From NCBI GenBank assembly GCA_900759005.1, contig CAAEUQ010000039.1, forward strand, positions 1-8,366: DNA of 8,366 bases, written 5' to 3'. Position 1 is the stretch's first letter. Each line of letters starts with the position of its first letter. Positions 1-5,624 of the stretch are shown here, piece by piece. The notes below the pieces were generated by a model that searched no databases, was not told where the DNA came from, and saw only the letters and a list, made by a program, of their open reading frames with translations. Made by a program: the position numbers and the translations under genes. Source of the stretch: Clostridia bacterium. GTDB lineage: Bacteria > Bacillota > Clostridia > Christensenellales > Aristaeellaceae.

Positions 1-168
1 CCTCGGTCGGCGCAGTCGTCGGCTCCTCAGTCGGCGCAGTCGTCGGCTCCTCAGTCGGCGCAGTCGTCGGTTCCTCGGTCGGCGCAGTCGTCGGTTCCTC
101 GGTCGGCGCAGTCGTCGGTGCTTCAGTCGGAGCAACGGTCGGCACGGTCGTCGGCGCAGTGGTCGGTT
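1..168 (-). repeat. 24-bp tandem repeat coding a PTEEPTTA tail
   Basis: Seven 24-base units run from the left edge. Units 1-24, 25-48, 49-72, 73-96 and 97-120 are nearly identical and differ almost only at third codon positions (GAA/GAG, ACC/ACT). Units 121-144 and 145-168 have diverged. In the minus-strand gene each unit encodes the octapeptide PTEEPTTA or a variant. The array continues past the window, so its copy number is unknown. Such arrays usually form an extended wall-spanning linker and can change length by replication slippage. Confidence 0.93.
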
Positions 169-1645
169 CAACGGTCGGAACCGGCTTGGTCGCCTTCATG
201 ATGGTTTCAACCAGCTTCGCGTCCGCGGTCTTGCCATTACCGGTCAGACCGTTTGCATCGATGAACGCCTTGACAGCCGCGACGGTCTTCTTATCGTACA
301 CACCGCTCGCCTTTTCGAGCAGGCCCAGCTCAACCAGCTTATCCTGCAGCTCGGTCACGCGGTCGCCCGTATCGCCCTTCTTCAGGGTGATGTAAACCTC
401 GCATTCAGGCGCCTTCTTGGAATCGAGTGCCTTCAGCGTCTTCTTGCCGGCGATGCCGTCGGTATCCAGATCCGCCGCATCCTGGAACAGCTTTACCGCT
501 TCCTGCGTGCGGGAACCGAACACGCCGTCCACCGGCTCCGCCAGATAGCCCAGCTTGCGCAGCTTCTTCTGAAGGTTCTCGACGCGGATACCCGAATCGC
601 CCTTCTTCAGCAGCACGTATTCAACGAATTCCGGCGCGTTCTGCGCGAACAGCTTTTCCTGAACAGCGCCCGTCGCCTTGCCGGTTTCGGTCATGCCAAC
701 CGCATTCTGGAAATAGCGCACCGCGTTCGCGGTTCTGCTTCCATAAATGCCGTCCGCCTTGCCGCTGTCATAGCCCAGCTTGTTGAGGCGCTCCTGCAGC
801 GCCTTTACGCTGTCGCCCCTCGAACCCTGCTGGAGAGACGCGTACTTCGGCGCTTCCGGCGCAGGCGTCGCGGTCGGCGCGGGCGTTACCGCCGGCTCAA
901 CCGGCGTTTCGGTCGGGTAAACCAGTCTGCAATCGTATTCGGCAACCATCGGTTCGGTGAAGAATCCCGTGCCCTCGACAACGGCTTCTTCAACGCTCAG
1001 CGGCAGCGCAGTTTCAAGCACAGTGCCCGGCAGCGGGTTCACAGTGAGCTTTACGCGCAGCGCGCCCAGACGGGTTTCGGTCTTCGCGGTCTCGTCTACA
1101 TTGTAAAGCGCGACGGTAGCGGTCAGATCGCCGTCCGCGTCCACGCCGTAATGCTCGACCACGGTTTCATTCTTCACCACGGGAGCCGCCGGATCAACCG
1201 CCGGCTGCTGTTCAAGCACGATGCGGTAGGTCTCGGTCACTTCGTCGTATGCAACCTGCTTGCTCATATCGACCGTCGCCGGATCCGCAGGGATCTCGGG
1301 CAGCTCGGTCATTCCGAAGAAGCTCGCCGCCGCGTACTCGAGCATTACGCTCTTCGGCACGATCATCAGCGCGTCGTCGCTCAGAATCAGCGGATTGGTT
1401 TCGCGCTCGTTCGTCGCAACCGCAATCAGCACATTCCACACCAGCGAAGCATCTTCCGCCGTGTAGGGAACCTCGCCCTCGATACCCATCGTATCGATCA
1501 CCGCGTCCAGCACAGGCAGCATACGGGTAAGCTTTTCCTCATCCGTCAGCACCGTTTCCACGGGATTGATCGCCGCGGTTTCCGCATACGCGACCGCGGT
1601 CAGCGCCATTGCCAATACCAGCAAAACGCTCAGGATCTTCTTCAT
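1..1645 (-). CDS. Secreted peptidoglycan-binding repeat protein, C-terminus cut by window edge
   Basis: The frame is open from ATG at 1645 to the left edge, giving 548 residues with no stop. AAGGAGG at 1654-1660 lies 8 bases before the ATG. The N-terminus (MKKILSVLLVLAMALT, then AYA-E) is a Sec signal peptide without a lipobox. Residues about 23-260 form a domain I do not recognise, containing EHYGVDADGDL near 164. Three PG_binding_1-type repeats follow at about 268-333, 343-407 and 418-482, with the usual LKKGD-G--V--LQ--L--LGY, DG-FG--T--AV--FQ and DGIAG-KTLKAL pattern. From about 487 the chain is a Pro/Thr/Glu tail. Only two cysteines are visible, C239 and C415. No hydrolase or LPXTG signal is seen, so it probably binds the wall without cutting it; the missing C-terminus could change this. 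It is a paralogue of the protein at 1793-3043 with one extra binding repeat. Confidence 0.88.
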   Translation of the reverse strand, partial: MKKILSVLLVLAMALTAVAYAETAAINPVETVLTDEEKLTRMLPVLDAVIDTMGIEGEVPYTAEDASLVWNVLIAVATNERETNPLILSDDALMIVPKSVMLEYAAASFFGMTELPEIPADPATVDMSKQVAYDEVTETYRIVLEQQPAVDPAAPVVKNETVVEHYGVDADGDLTATVALYNVDETAKTETRLGALRVKLTVNPLPGTVLETALPLSVEEAVVEGTGFFTEPMVAEYDCRLVYPTETPVEPAVTPAPTATPAPEAPKYASLQQGSRGDSVKALQERLNKLGYDSGKADGIYGSRTANAVRYFQNAVGMTETGKATGAVQEKLFAQNAPEFVEYVLLKKGDSGIRVENLQKKLRKLGYLAEPVDGVFGSRTQEAVKLFQDAADLDTDGIAGKKTLKALDSKKAPECEVYITLKKGDTGDRVTELQDKLVELGLLEKASGVYDKKTVAAVKAFIDANGLTGNGKTADAKLVETIMKATKPVPTVEPTTAPTTVPTVAPTEAPTTAPTEEPTTAPTEEPTTAPTEEPTTAPTEEPTTAPTE

Positions 1646-1653
1646 TGTCTTTC

Positions 1654-1660
1654 CCTCCTT
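1654..1660 (-). promoter_or_regulatory. Ribosome binding site for the three-repeat wall-binding protein
   Basis: The minus strand reads AAGGAGG, with 8 bases before the ATG at 1645. It lies directly downstream of the hairpin at 1662-1683, so folding of the leader could affect access to it. Confidence 0.85.
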
Positions 1661-1661
1661 C

Positions 1662-1683
1662 AAATCAGGTTCTCACCTGATTT
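1662..1683 (-). promoter_or_regulatory. 5' leader hairpin with GAGAAC element
   Basis: A perfect inverted repeat: arms AAATCAGGT and ACCTGATTT (9 bp) enclose GAGA. It sits one base upstream of AAGGAGG and just downstream of the predicted -10, so it would be at or near the 5' end of the mRNA. GAGAAC is followed after exactly 8 bases by AAGGAGG, as in the leader of the paralogue, where the stem has a different sequence. It could be an mRNA-stabilising stem, a translational switch, or a protein operator at DNA level. Confidence 0.6.
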
Positions 1684-1691
1684 ACAATACC

Positions 1692-1720
1692 TTAGACAGC
1701 CGGACGTTCAAAAAAGTTCA
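1692..1720 (-). promoter_or_regulatory. Candidate ECF-type promoter of the three-repeat protein
   Basis: The minus strand reads TGAACTT, 16 bases, GTCTAA. This resembles promoters of group IV (ECF) sigma factors, which have an AAC-containing -35 and a GTC or CGT -10; the E. coli sigma-E consensus GGAACTT/TCTAA is very similar. The paralogue has the same arrangement at 3092-3120. A sigma-A alternative on the same stretch is TTGAAC, 16 bases, TATTGT, which overlaps it, so the sigma class is inferred. Confidence 0.5.
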
Positions 1721-1747
1721 CACGGCGAATGTTAATTCTATTTGGCG

Positions 1748-1776
1748 AAAAAGGCGACCGCATTCAAGCAGTCGCC
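1748..1776 (-). terminator. Rho-independent terminator after the two-repeat protein
   Basis: On the minus strand GGCGACTGC pairs with GCGGTCGCC (9 bp with one G-U) around a 6-base loop (TTGAAT), followed directly by TTTTT. It begins 16 bases after the stop codon at 1793. It separates the two paralogues into distinct transcripts, in agreement with the separate promoter at 1692-1720. Confidence 0.8.
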
Positions 1777-1792
1777 CTGTAGTCATTTGAAA

Positions 1793-3043
1793 TTACGGTT
1801 CAGTGGTCTCGCCCACGGAAGGCGCTTCGGTCGGGTTTCCGGTCGGCGCGGGCGTTACCGGCGTCTCAGTCGGGTTCTCGGTCGGCGCGGGAGATACCGG
1901 CGCCTCAGTCGGGTTCTCGGTCGGCGCGGGCGTTGCCGGCGCAACGGTCGGCTCGACGGGCAGTTCGACGATCAGGCGAACGGTATCCGCATCAATCTTC
2001 TTGCCATCGCCCTCGCGGGATACGCTGGCAAGGAATGCCTGAACCGCCTTCACGGTGTCGTCGTCGTACTTGTCGGTAACCTTCTTCGCATCCAGCATAC
2101 CGCGGCTGACCAGTGCATTCTGCAGCTCGACGACGCGCTTTCCGCTGTCGCCCTTCTGGAGCGCGATGTAAACGGGGCACTTCGGCGCATCCTTGTCATT
2201 CAGCGCCTTCAGCGTCTTATAACCGGCAATGCCGTCCACTTTCAGACCCGCGGTCTGCTGGAACAGCTTCACGGCTTCCTCGGTGCGGGGACCGAAATCG
2301 CCGTCGGCATACATCGCAAGATAGCCCAGCTTGCGCAGGCGCTTCTGCATTTCCTTAACCTTTTCGCCCTTCACGCCCTTCTTCAGCTCTTTGGGTTCGG
2401 GCGTAGCGGTCGGCTCGGCGGTCGCTTCCGCAACTTCCGTGCCGGGCATTACGAACAGGATGTGGCAATCATGCTCTTCGGTGAACTCAACATCCACCAT
2501 CTCAGCATTCACGGATTCGACGCTCATCGTAAACAGCGCGCCTTCCGCGTCGTTCGCCACAAGCTTCACCATCGCGGTGGTTTGCTGCTCGTTCTTTTCA
2601 TTGTAGAGTCCAACCAGAACGTACAGATTGCCTTCCGCGTCGACGCCGTAATGCTCCGCGACCGCGACGAGCTTGTCCTCTTCGGACTTGACTTCGTAGC
2701 CCTTCATATCCGCGGTATTCACAACGGTGTCGCCCGCGAGCTCGGGCATCTCTTCAAGACCCGCGAAGCTCGCCTGCGCGTATGCGAACATTTCCTCTTC
2801 CGTCGCCGTCGGGTTTTCACCCTTGACGTTCTCGGCAACTTCACCGACGATCTTCCATACGGATTCAGGCTTTGCCGCGTCGTAGTTGTCCGCGTTTTTC
2901 ACAACCGCATCCAGCACCGGCATCATTTCAGCGATCATAACCTCCGCTTCCGGCTCGGTCGTGCCGCCCTTTGCCGCTTCGGCGAGCGCAAAACCAGTCA
3001 GTGCCATCGCCAGAACTATCAATACGCTCAGTAACCTTTTCAT
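1793..3043 (-). CDS. Secreted peptidoglycan-binding protein, two repeats, Pro/Thr-rich tail
   Basis: This 416-residue protein starts at ATG 3043 (MKRLLSV). An in-frame ATG three codons earlier, at 3052, directly abuts AAGGAGG (3053-3059) and is too close, while the 3043 ATG is 9 bases away. The signal peptide ends near ALA-E, with no lipobox. Residues about 25-205 match the unrecognised N-terminal domain of the downstream paralogue (M-PVLDAV, EHYGVDAEGNL near 130, DC at 192-193). Two PG_binding_1-type repeats lie at about 219-281 and 291-358 and correspond to repeats 2 and 3 of the paralogue. The tail from about 360 is Pro/Thr/Glu-rich, and no LPXTG motif is present. Its two cysteines (193, 289) align with the only two seen in the paralogue. 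No catalytic domain is visible. It is probably exported and wall-associated; its role is unknown. Confidence 0.9.
   Translation of the reverse strand: MKRLLSVLIVLAMALTGFALAEAAKGGTTEPEAEVMIAEMMPVLDAVVKNADNYDAAKPESVWKIVGEVAENVKGENPTATEEEMFAYAQASFAGLEEMPELAGDTVVNTADMKGYEVKSEEDKLVAVAEHYGVDAEGNLYVLVGLYNEKNEQQTTAMVKLVANDAEGALFTMSVESVNAEMVDVEFTEEHDCHILFVMPGTEVAEATAEPTATPEPKELKKGVKGEKVKEMQKRLRKLGYLAMYADGDFGPRTEEAVKLFQQTAGLKVDGIAGYKTLKALNDKDAPKCPVYIALQKGDSGKRVVELQNALVSRGMLDAKKVTDKYDDDTVKAVQAFLASVSREGDGKKIDADTVRLIVELPVEPTVAPATPAPTENPTEAPVSPAPTENPTETPVTPAPTGNPTEAPSVGETTEP
1823..1939 (-). repeat. 39-bp tandem repeat in the protein tail
   Basis: Three consecutive 39-base units encode 13-residue repeats of the form P-V-S/T-P-A-P-T-E/G-N-P-T-E-A/T (the first unit begins P-A-T). 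The period differs from the 24-base array of the paralogue, so the two tails expanded independently or were replaced after the duplication. Confidence 0.85.
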
Positions 3044-3052
3044 GGAATTCAT

Positions 3053-3059
3053 CCTCCTT
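3053..3059 (-). promoter_or_regulatory. Ribosome binding site that fixes the start at 3043
   Basis: AAGGAGG is directly followed by an ATG at 3052 (no spacer) and, 9 bases on, by the in-frame ATG at 3043. Only the latter has normal spacing, and it matches the 8-base spacing in the paralogue. Confidence 0.8.
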
Positions 3060-3061
3060 AC

Positions 3062-3084
3062 AAAGCCGTTCTCTCATTGGCTTT
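3062..3084 (-). promoter_or_regulatory. 5' leader hairpin with GAGAAC element (second copy)
   Basis: On the minus strand AAAGCC pairs with GGCTTT around 11 bases that include GAGAAC. With one bulged A the stem extends to ACAAAAGCC against GGCTTTGT. GAGAAC is again followed by 8 bases and AAGGAGG. Compared with the leader at 1662-1683 both stem arms differ but still pair, which points to conserved structure, though two examples are few. Confidence 0.55.
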
Positions 3085-3091
3085 TGTCTTA

Positions 3092-3120
3092 TTAGACTCA
3101 GGCTCCATGGAAAATGTTTC
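3092..3120 (-). promoter_or_regulatory. Candidate ECF-type promoter of the two-repeat protein
   Basis: The minus strand reads GAAACAT (preceded by G), 16 bases, GTCTAA. AAC, spacer length and GTCTAA align exactly with 1692-1720, while the spacers are unlike each other. GAAAC also resembles the -35 of Bacillus sigma-W-type promoters. No good sigma-A -35 lies at normal distance from the overlapping TAATAA, which favours the ECF reading. Confidence 0.5.
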
Positions 3121-3131
3121 CATATTTTCCA
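3108..3131. promoter_or_regulatory. Inverted repeat over the -35 region, possible operator
   Basis: TGGAAAAT and ATTTTCCA (8-base perfect arms) flank 8 bases. A shorter alternative, TGGAAA/TTTCCA, lies inside. The repeat covers the predicted -35 at 3114-3120 and lies 16 bases after the stop of the prohibitin-like gene. It has no following T-run on the minus strand, so a repressor site fits better than a terminator. Confidence 0.4.
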
Positions 3132-3147
3132 AATTTACAGAAACTTT

Positions 3148-4047
3148 TTATTGGTCGCCGCTTACGTTGATCACCGGCAATGCGTCGGACGAGCCGATGA
3201 ACGTGCCCGGCAGTTCGCCGTTCCAGCGCTGCGCCTGCGTATAGCGAATCAGCGCCTCGGTCAGCGATTTGGCAATCTGATCGTTCGCGTCGGCTTCCGC
3301 TTCCGCGCGAGTCTTGATCGAATATGCCTCCGCATCGGCGTTAATTTTTTCCACGTCCGCCTTTGCCTGTGCCGCGATGCGCTCGCGCTCCGCAGCCGCC
3401 TTCGCTTCCATGTTGGTCTGCTCCTGCTGGGTCGTCGCGCGCTGAAGCTCCTGCGTGGCAACCTGCTTGGCTTCAATCGCATCGGTGAATCGGTCGGAGA
3501 AATCGATATTCTCAATCGCGATGCTCTCGACCTGCACGCCGTAATCCGAAAGATCCGAAGCCATCAGCTCGCGCACCTCGCCGGCGAGCGTCGCGCGCTG
3601 CTCCACCAGACCCTCAGCGGTATATTTGGCGAATACACTTTTGGTATTCTCCATCAGCCGCGGAGAAATCACCTTGTCGTAATACTGAACGCCCACCTGC
3701 CGGTACAGCTTCGACGCCGCGTCGTTATCAATGCGATAGGTGATCGTCAGCCGCACGTCCACCTGCTGAATGTCCGAGCTGAACGCCTGCGTGTCCACCG
3801 TAACCTTCTGAACGCGATTGTCCATCAGAACGATCTTCTGCCAGGGGGCTTTCAGATGAAAGCCCGCCTGGAGATTCGCTTCCTCCACGCGCCCGAAGGT
3901 GGTGAGAATGCCCGTATAGCCGGTCGGCACCGTCTTCATGCACGTTGCCGCCAGAACAATCAGCGCAATCAGAACCGCGCCTGCCAGAATCCAACTGCCC
4001 ACCCCGCGCTTTTTCGCGATCGGGCGAATCTCATTTTCCTGTTCCAT
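3148..4047 (-). CDS. SPFH/Band 7 (prohibitin/HflC-like) membrane protein
   Basis: This 299-residue protein belongs to the stomatin/prohibitin/flotillin/HflK-C superfamily, membrane-anchored oligomeric scaffolds. Residues 1-16 are polar and basic, 17-36 form one transmembrane helix, about 37-190 are the SPFH domain (VPTGYTGILTTFGRV, then AGFHLKAPW), and about 185-260 are an Ala/Glu/Gln-rich coiled coil (AKAAAERERIAAQAKADVEK). The end, ALIRYTQAQRWNGELPG, matches the typical C-terminus of bacterial prohibitin-family proteins. No protease or NfeD domain is present. Its ATG overlaps the stop of the flotillin gene (TAATG) behind a weak GAGGAAGA site, so it is probably translated by coupling and may form a mixed assembly with flotillin. 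The partner is an inference. HflC-like proteins usually act with FtsH, which is not in this window. Confidence 0.9.
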   Translation of the reverse strand: MEQENEIRPIAKKRGVGSWILAGAVLIALIVLAATCMKTVPTGYTGILTTFGRVEEANLQAGFHLKAPWQKIVLMDNRVQKVTVDTQAFSSDIQQVDVRLTITYRIDNDAASKLYRQVGVQYYDKVISPRLMENTKSVFAKYTAEGLVEQRATLAGEVRELMASDLSDYGVQVESIAIENIDFSDRFTDAIEAKQVATQELQRATTQQEQTNMEAKAAAERERIAAQAKADVEKINADAEAYSIKTRAEAEADANDQIAKSLTEALIRYTQAQRWNGELPGTFIGSSDALPVINVSGDQ

Positions 4048-5456
4048 TATTCTTCCTCATTCGTAATCACGGTCGGCTCGGCGGCTTTCGGCTGCGTAAT
4101 GTCGGCAAGCAATTTGGGAATATCGATGCCGGAGCCTTCCTTCAGCGCCTCCATGATCTGATTGGCGCTGCCCATTACGTCGCGCACCATGCGCGTGGCG
4201 TTGCCGTCGCCGTACATCACGATCTTATCCGTCTGAGCGAGCGGCTCGGCGGCATTTTTTACAACCTCAGGCAGCGCCTTCAGCACCATTTCCAGCACCG
4301 AGGCTTCGCCCATCAGCTTCTGCGCCTCCGCCTTTTCGCGAATCGCCTGCGCTTCGGCAGCGCCGCGCGCGCGAATACCTTCGGCTTCCTGCTCCATTGC
4401 GAATCGATGCGCTTCCGCTTCCGCCTTGCGCGCCTCCGCCTGCTGTTCAGCTTCATAACGCTGCGCTTCCGCCTCGCGCTGACGGCGAATCAGATCCGCT
4501 GCTGCTTCCTGTTCCGCCTTGTAGCGCTGCGCATCCGCCTGCTTGCGAACCTCCGCGTCCAGCTTGCGCTCCATCAGCGCAACTTCCTTTTCGGCGAGCT
4601 CAGCTTCCTTTTCGCGGCGCGCAATGTCCGCATCCGTGCGAGTAACCTCAATGGTCTTTCGCTGATTTTCCTGCTGAATGGAATATGCCGCGTCCGCCTC
4701 CGCGCGTTTTGCATCGGCGCGAATGCGCATTTCGCTCTGCTGAACCGCCAATTCCATATCCTGTTCGGAAATGTGCTTTTCGGATTCAACGCGCACGGCG
4801 TTGGACTGCTGCTGCGCCTGCGCGGTCGCGATTGCGATGTCGCGCTGCGCGTTTGCTTTGGCAATCTGCGCATTCTTGCGGATCTGCTCGACATTGTCGA
4901 TACCCATGTTCTCGATCGTGCCGGCGCTGTCCTTGAAGTTCTGAATATTGAAGTTCACGACCTCAATGCCCAGCTTCTGCATATCGGGCACGACATTTTC
5001 AGTGATCTTCTTTGCAACGCCCTGCCGGTCCTGAACCATTTCCTTGAGGCCCACGGAGCCGACGATCTCGCGCATATTGCCCTCGAGCACCTGCGTGACC
5101 ATCGCGATCAGCTGCTCCCTCGGCATTCCAAGCAGCGTCTCCGCCGCGCGCGCCAGCAGCTCGGGATCGGACGAAATCTTGATGTTCGCCACGCCGTCGA
5201 CGACGACGTTGATGAATTCGTTCGTCGGAACCGCCTCACTGGTCTTTACGTCCACCTGCATGACCTGCAGGGAGAGCTTATCCACGCGTTCGAGGAACGG
5301 GATTCTCCATCCCGCCCGACCGATCAGAATCCGCTTCTTCCGCGGGCCCGAAACGATGTAAGCCGTATCCGGCGGCGCTTTCAGATAGCCCATGAACAGA
5401 AGCACAAGCACGGCGATTGCGACAAGCGCAATCCAGACGACCGTTCCATAATCCAT
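4047..5456 (-). CDS. floT: Flotillin-like scaffold protein (FloT/YuaG family)
   Basis: This 469-residue protein is slightly shorter than Bacillus FloT (about 509). An N-terminal transmembrane helix lies at about 6-24, the SPFH domain at about 25-190 (PPDTAYIVSGPRKKRILIGRAGWRIPFLERVDKL is typical, given here only to mark the region 28-61), and a long Ala/Glu/Arg/Gln coiled coil at about 190-385. The flotillin C-terminal segment lies at about 386-450, with LPEVVKNAAEPL and TDKIVMYGDG. Flotillins organise functional membrane microdomains and affect membrane fluidity, wall synthesis and protein complexes. AAAGGGG at 5465-5471 lies 8 bases before the ATG. It is the first gene of a bicistron with the prohibitin-like protein. 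The NfeD-type partner (YuaF) often found beside FloT is absent from this window. Confidence 0.92.
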   Translation of the reverse strand: MDYGTVVWIALVAIAVLVLLFMGYLKAPPDTAYIVSGPRKKRILIGRAGWRIPFLERVDKLSLQVMQVDVKTSEAVPTNEFINVVVDGVANIKISSDPELLARAAETLLGMPREQLIAMVTQVLEGNMREIVGSVGLKEMVQDRQGVAKKITENVVPDMQKLGIEVVNFNIQNFKDSAGTIENMGIDNVEQIRKNAQIAKANAQRDIAIATAQAQQQSNAVRVESEKHISEQDMELAVQQSEMRIRADAKRAEADAAYSIQQENQRKTIEVTRTDADIARREKEAELAEKEVALMERKLDAEVRKQADAQRYKAEQEAAADLIRRQREAEAQRYEAEQQAEARKAEAEAHRFAMEQEAEGIRARGAAEAQAIREKAEAQKLMGEASVLEMVLKALPEVVKNAAEPLAQTDKIVMYGDGNATRMVRDVMGSANQIMEALKEGSGIDIPKLLADITQPKAAEPTVITNEEE

Positions 5457-5489
5457 AATACAAACCCCTTTCGTTCTTTGGTTGATCCA

Positions 5490-5519
5490 ATTATATCATG
5501 CCCCCGCGCCGCCGATCAA
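5490..5519 (-). promoter_or_regulatory. Sigma-A promoter of the SPFH operon
   Basis: The minus strand has TTGATC (5514-5519), 18 bases, and TATAAT (5490-5495), with an extended -10 TGA directly before TATAAT. The leader would be about 27 bases. It is unlike the ECF-type elements of the two wall-binding genes. Confidence 0.7.
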
Positions 5520-5571
5520 TATCTTTCTGCCAAACCATACGTTTTCGCGTCCGAATTCCGCAGAAACGCTC

Positions 5572-5600
5572 TTGAAACCGTCAGGAAAAACCGATATAAT
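5572..5600 (+). promoter_or_regulatory. Sigma-A promoter of the adenine deaminase operon
   Basis: TTGAAA (5572-5577), 17 bases, TATAAT (5595-5600): near-consensus. Transcription would start near 5607, leaving a leader under 20 bases. That is too short for a riboswitch, so any control should act at the promoter. It is divergent from the SPFH operon promoter, about 55 bases apart. Confidence 0.82.
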
Positions 5601-5612
5601 GGAAAAAAGCGC

Positions 5613-5618
5613 GGAGGT
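5613..5618 (+). promoter_or_regulatory. Ribosome binding site of adenine deaminase
   Basis: GGAGGT lies 6 bases before ATG 5625. The reading frame is open far upstream of this ATG, so this site and the promoter at 5572-5600 decide the start. Confidence 0.85.
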
Positions 5619-5624
5619 GATTTC

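Noticed and set aside
1..168. CRISPR-like or minisatellite regulatory array
   Set aside because: The 24-base units abut without spacers and keep the reading frame of a secreted protein.
1580..1645. Lipoprotein signal in the secreted paralogues
   Set aside because: No cysteine occurs near the cleavage region of either protein, so a standard Sec signal peptide is the better reading.
1742..3034. 430-residue plus-strand open frame over the two-repeat wall-binding gene
   Set aside because: Its Arg/Leu/His-rich translation with RVLGRRGRYRRLS repeats is the reverse reading of the Pro/Thr tail repeat; the minus-strand frame has a signal peptide, domains and a ribosome site.
3044..3052. Start codon three codons upstream (MNSMKRLL)
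   Set aside because: This ATG touches AAGGAGG with no spacer; the next in-frame ATG has normal 9-base spacing and matches the paralogue.
3945..5624. Long plus-strand open frame antisense to flotillin, in frame with adenine deaminase
   Set aside because: The translation is Arg/Leu/Phe-rich with no domain, it mirrors the flotillin codons, and a promoter plus ribosome site place the real start at 5625. The open frame is a by-product of GC-rich codon use.
5457..5624. Purine riboswitch upstream of adenine deaminase
   Set aside because: The predicted transcript leader is under 20 bases and no aptamer-like structure is seen.
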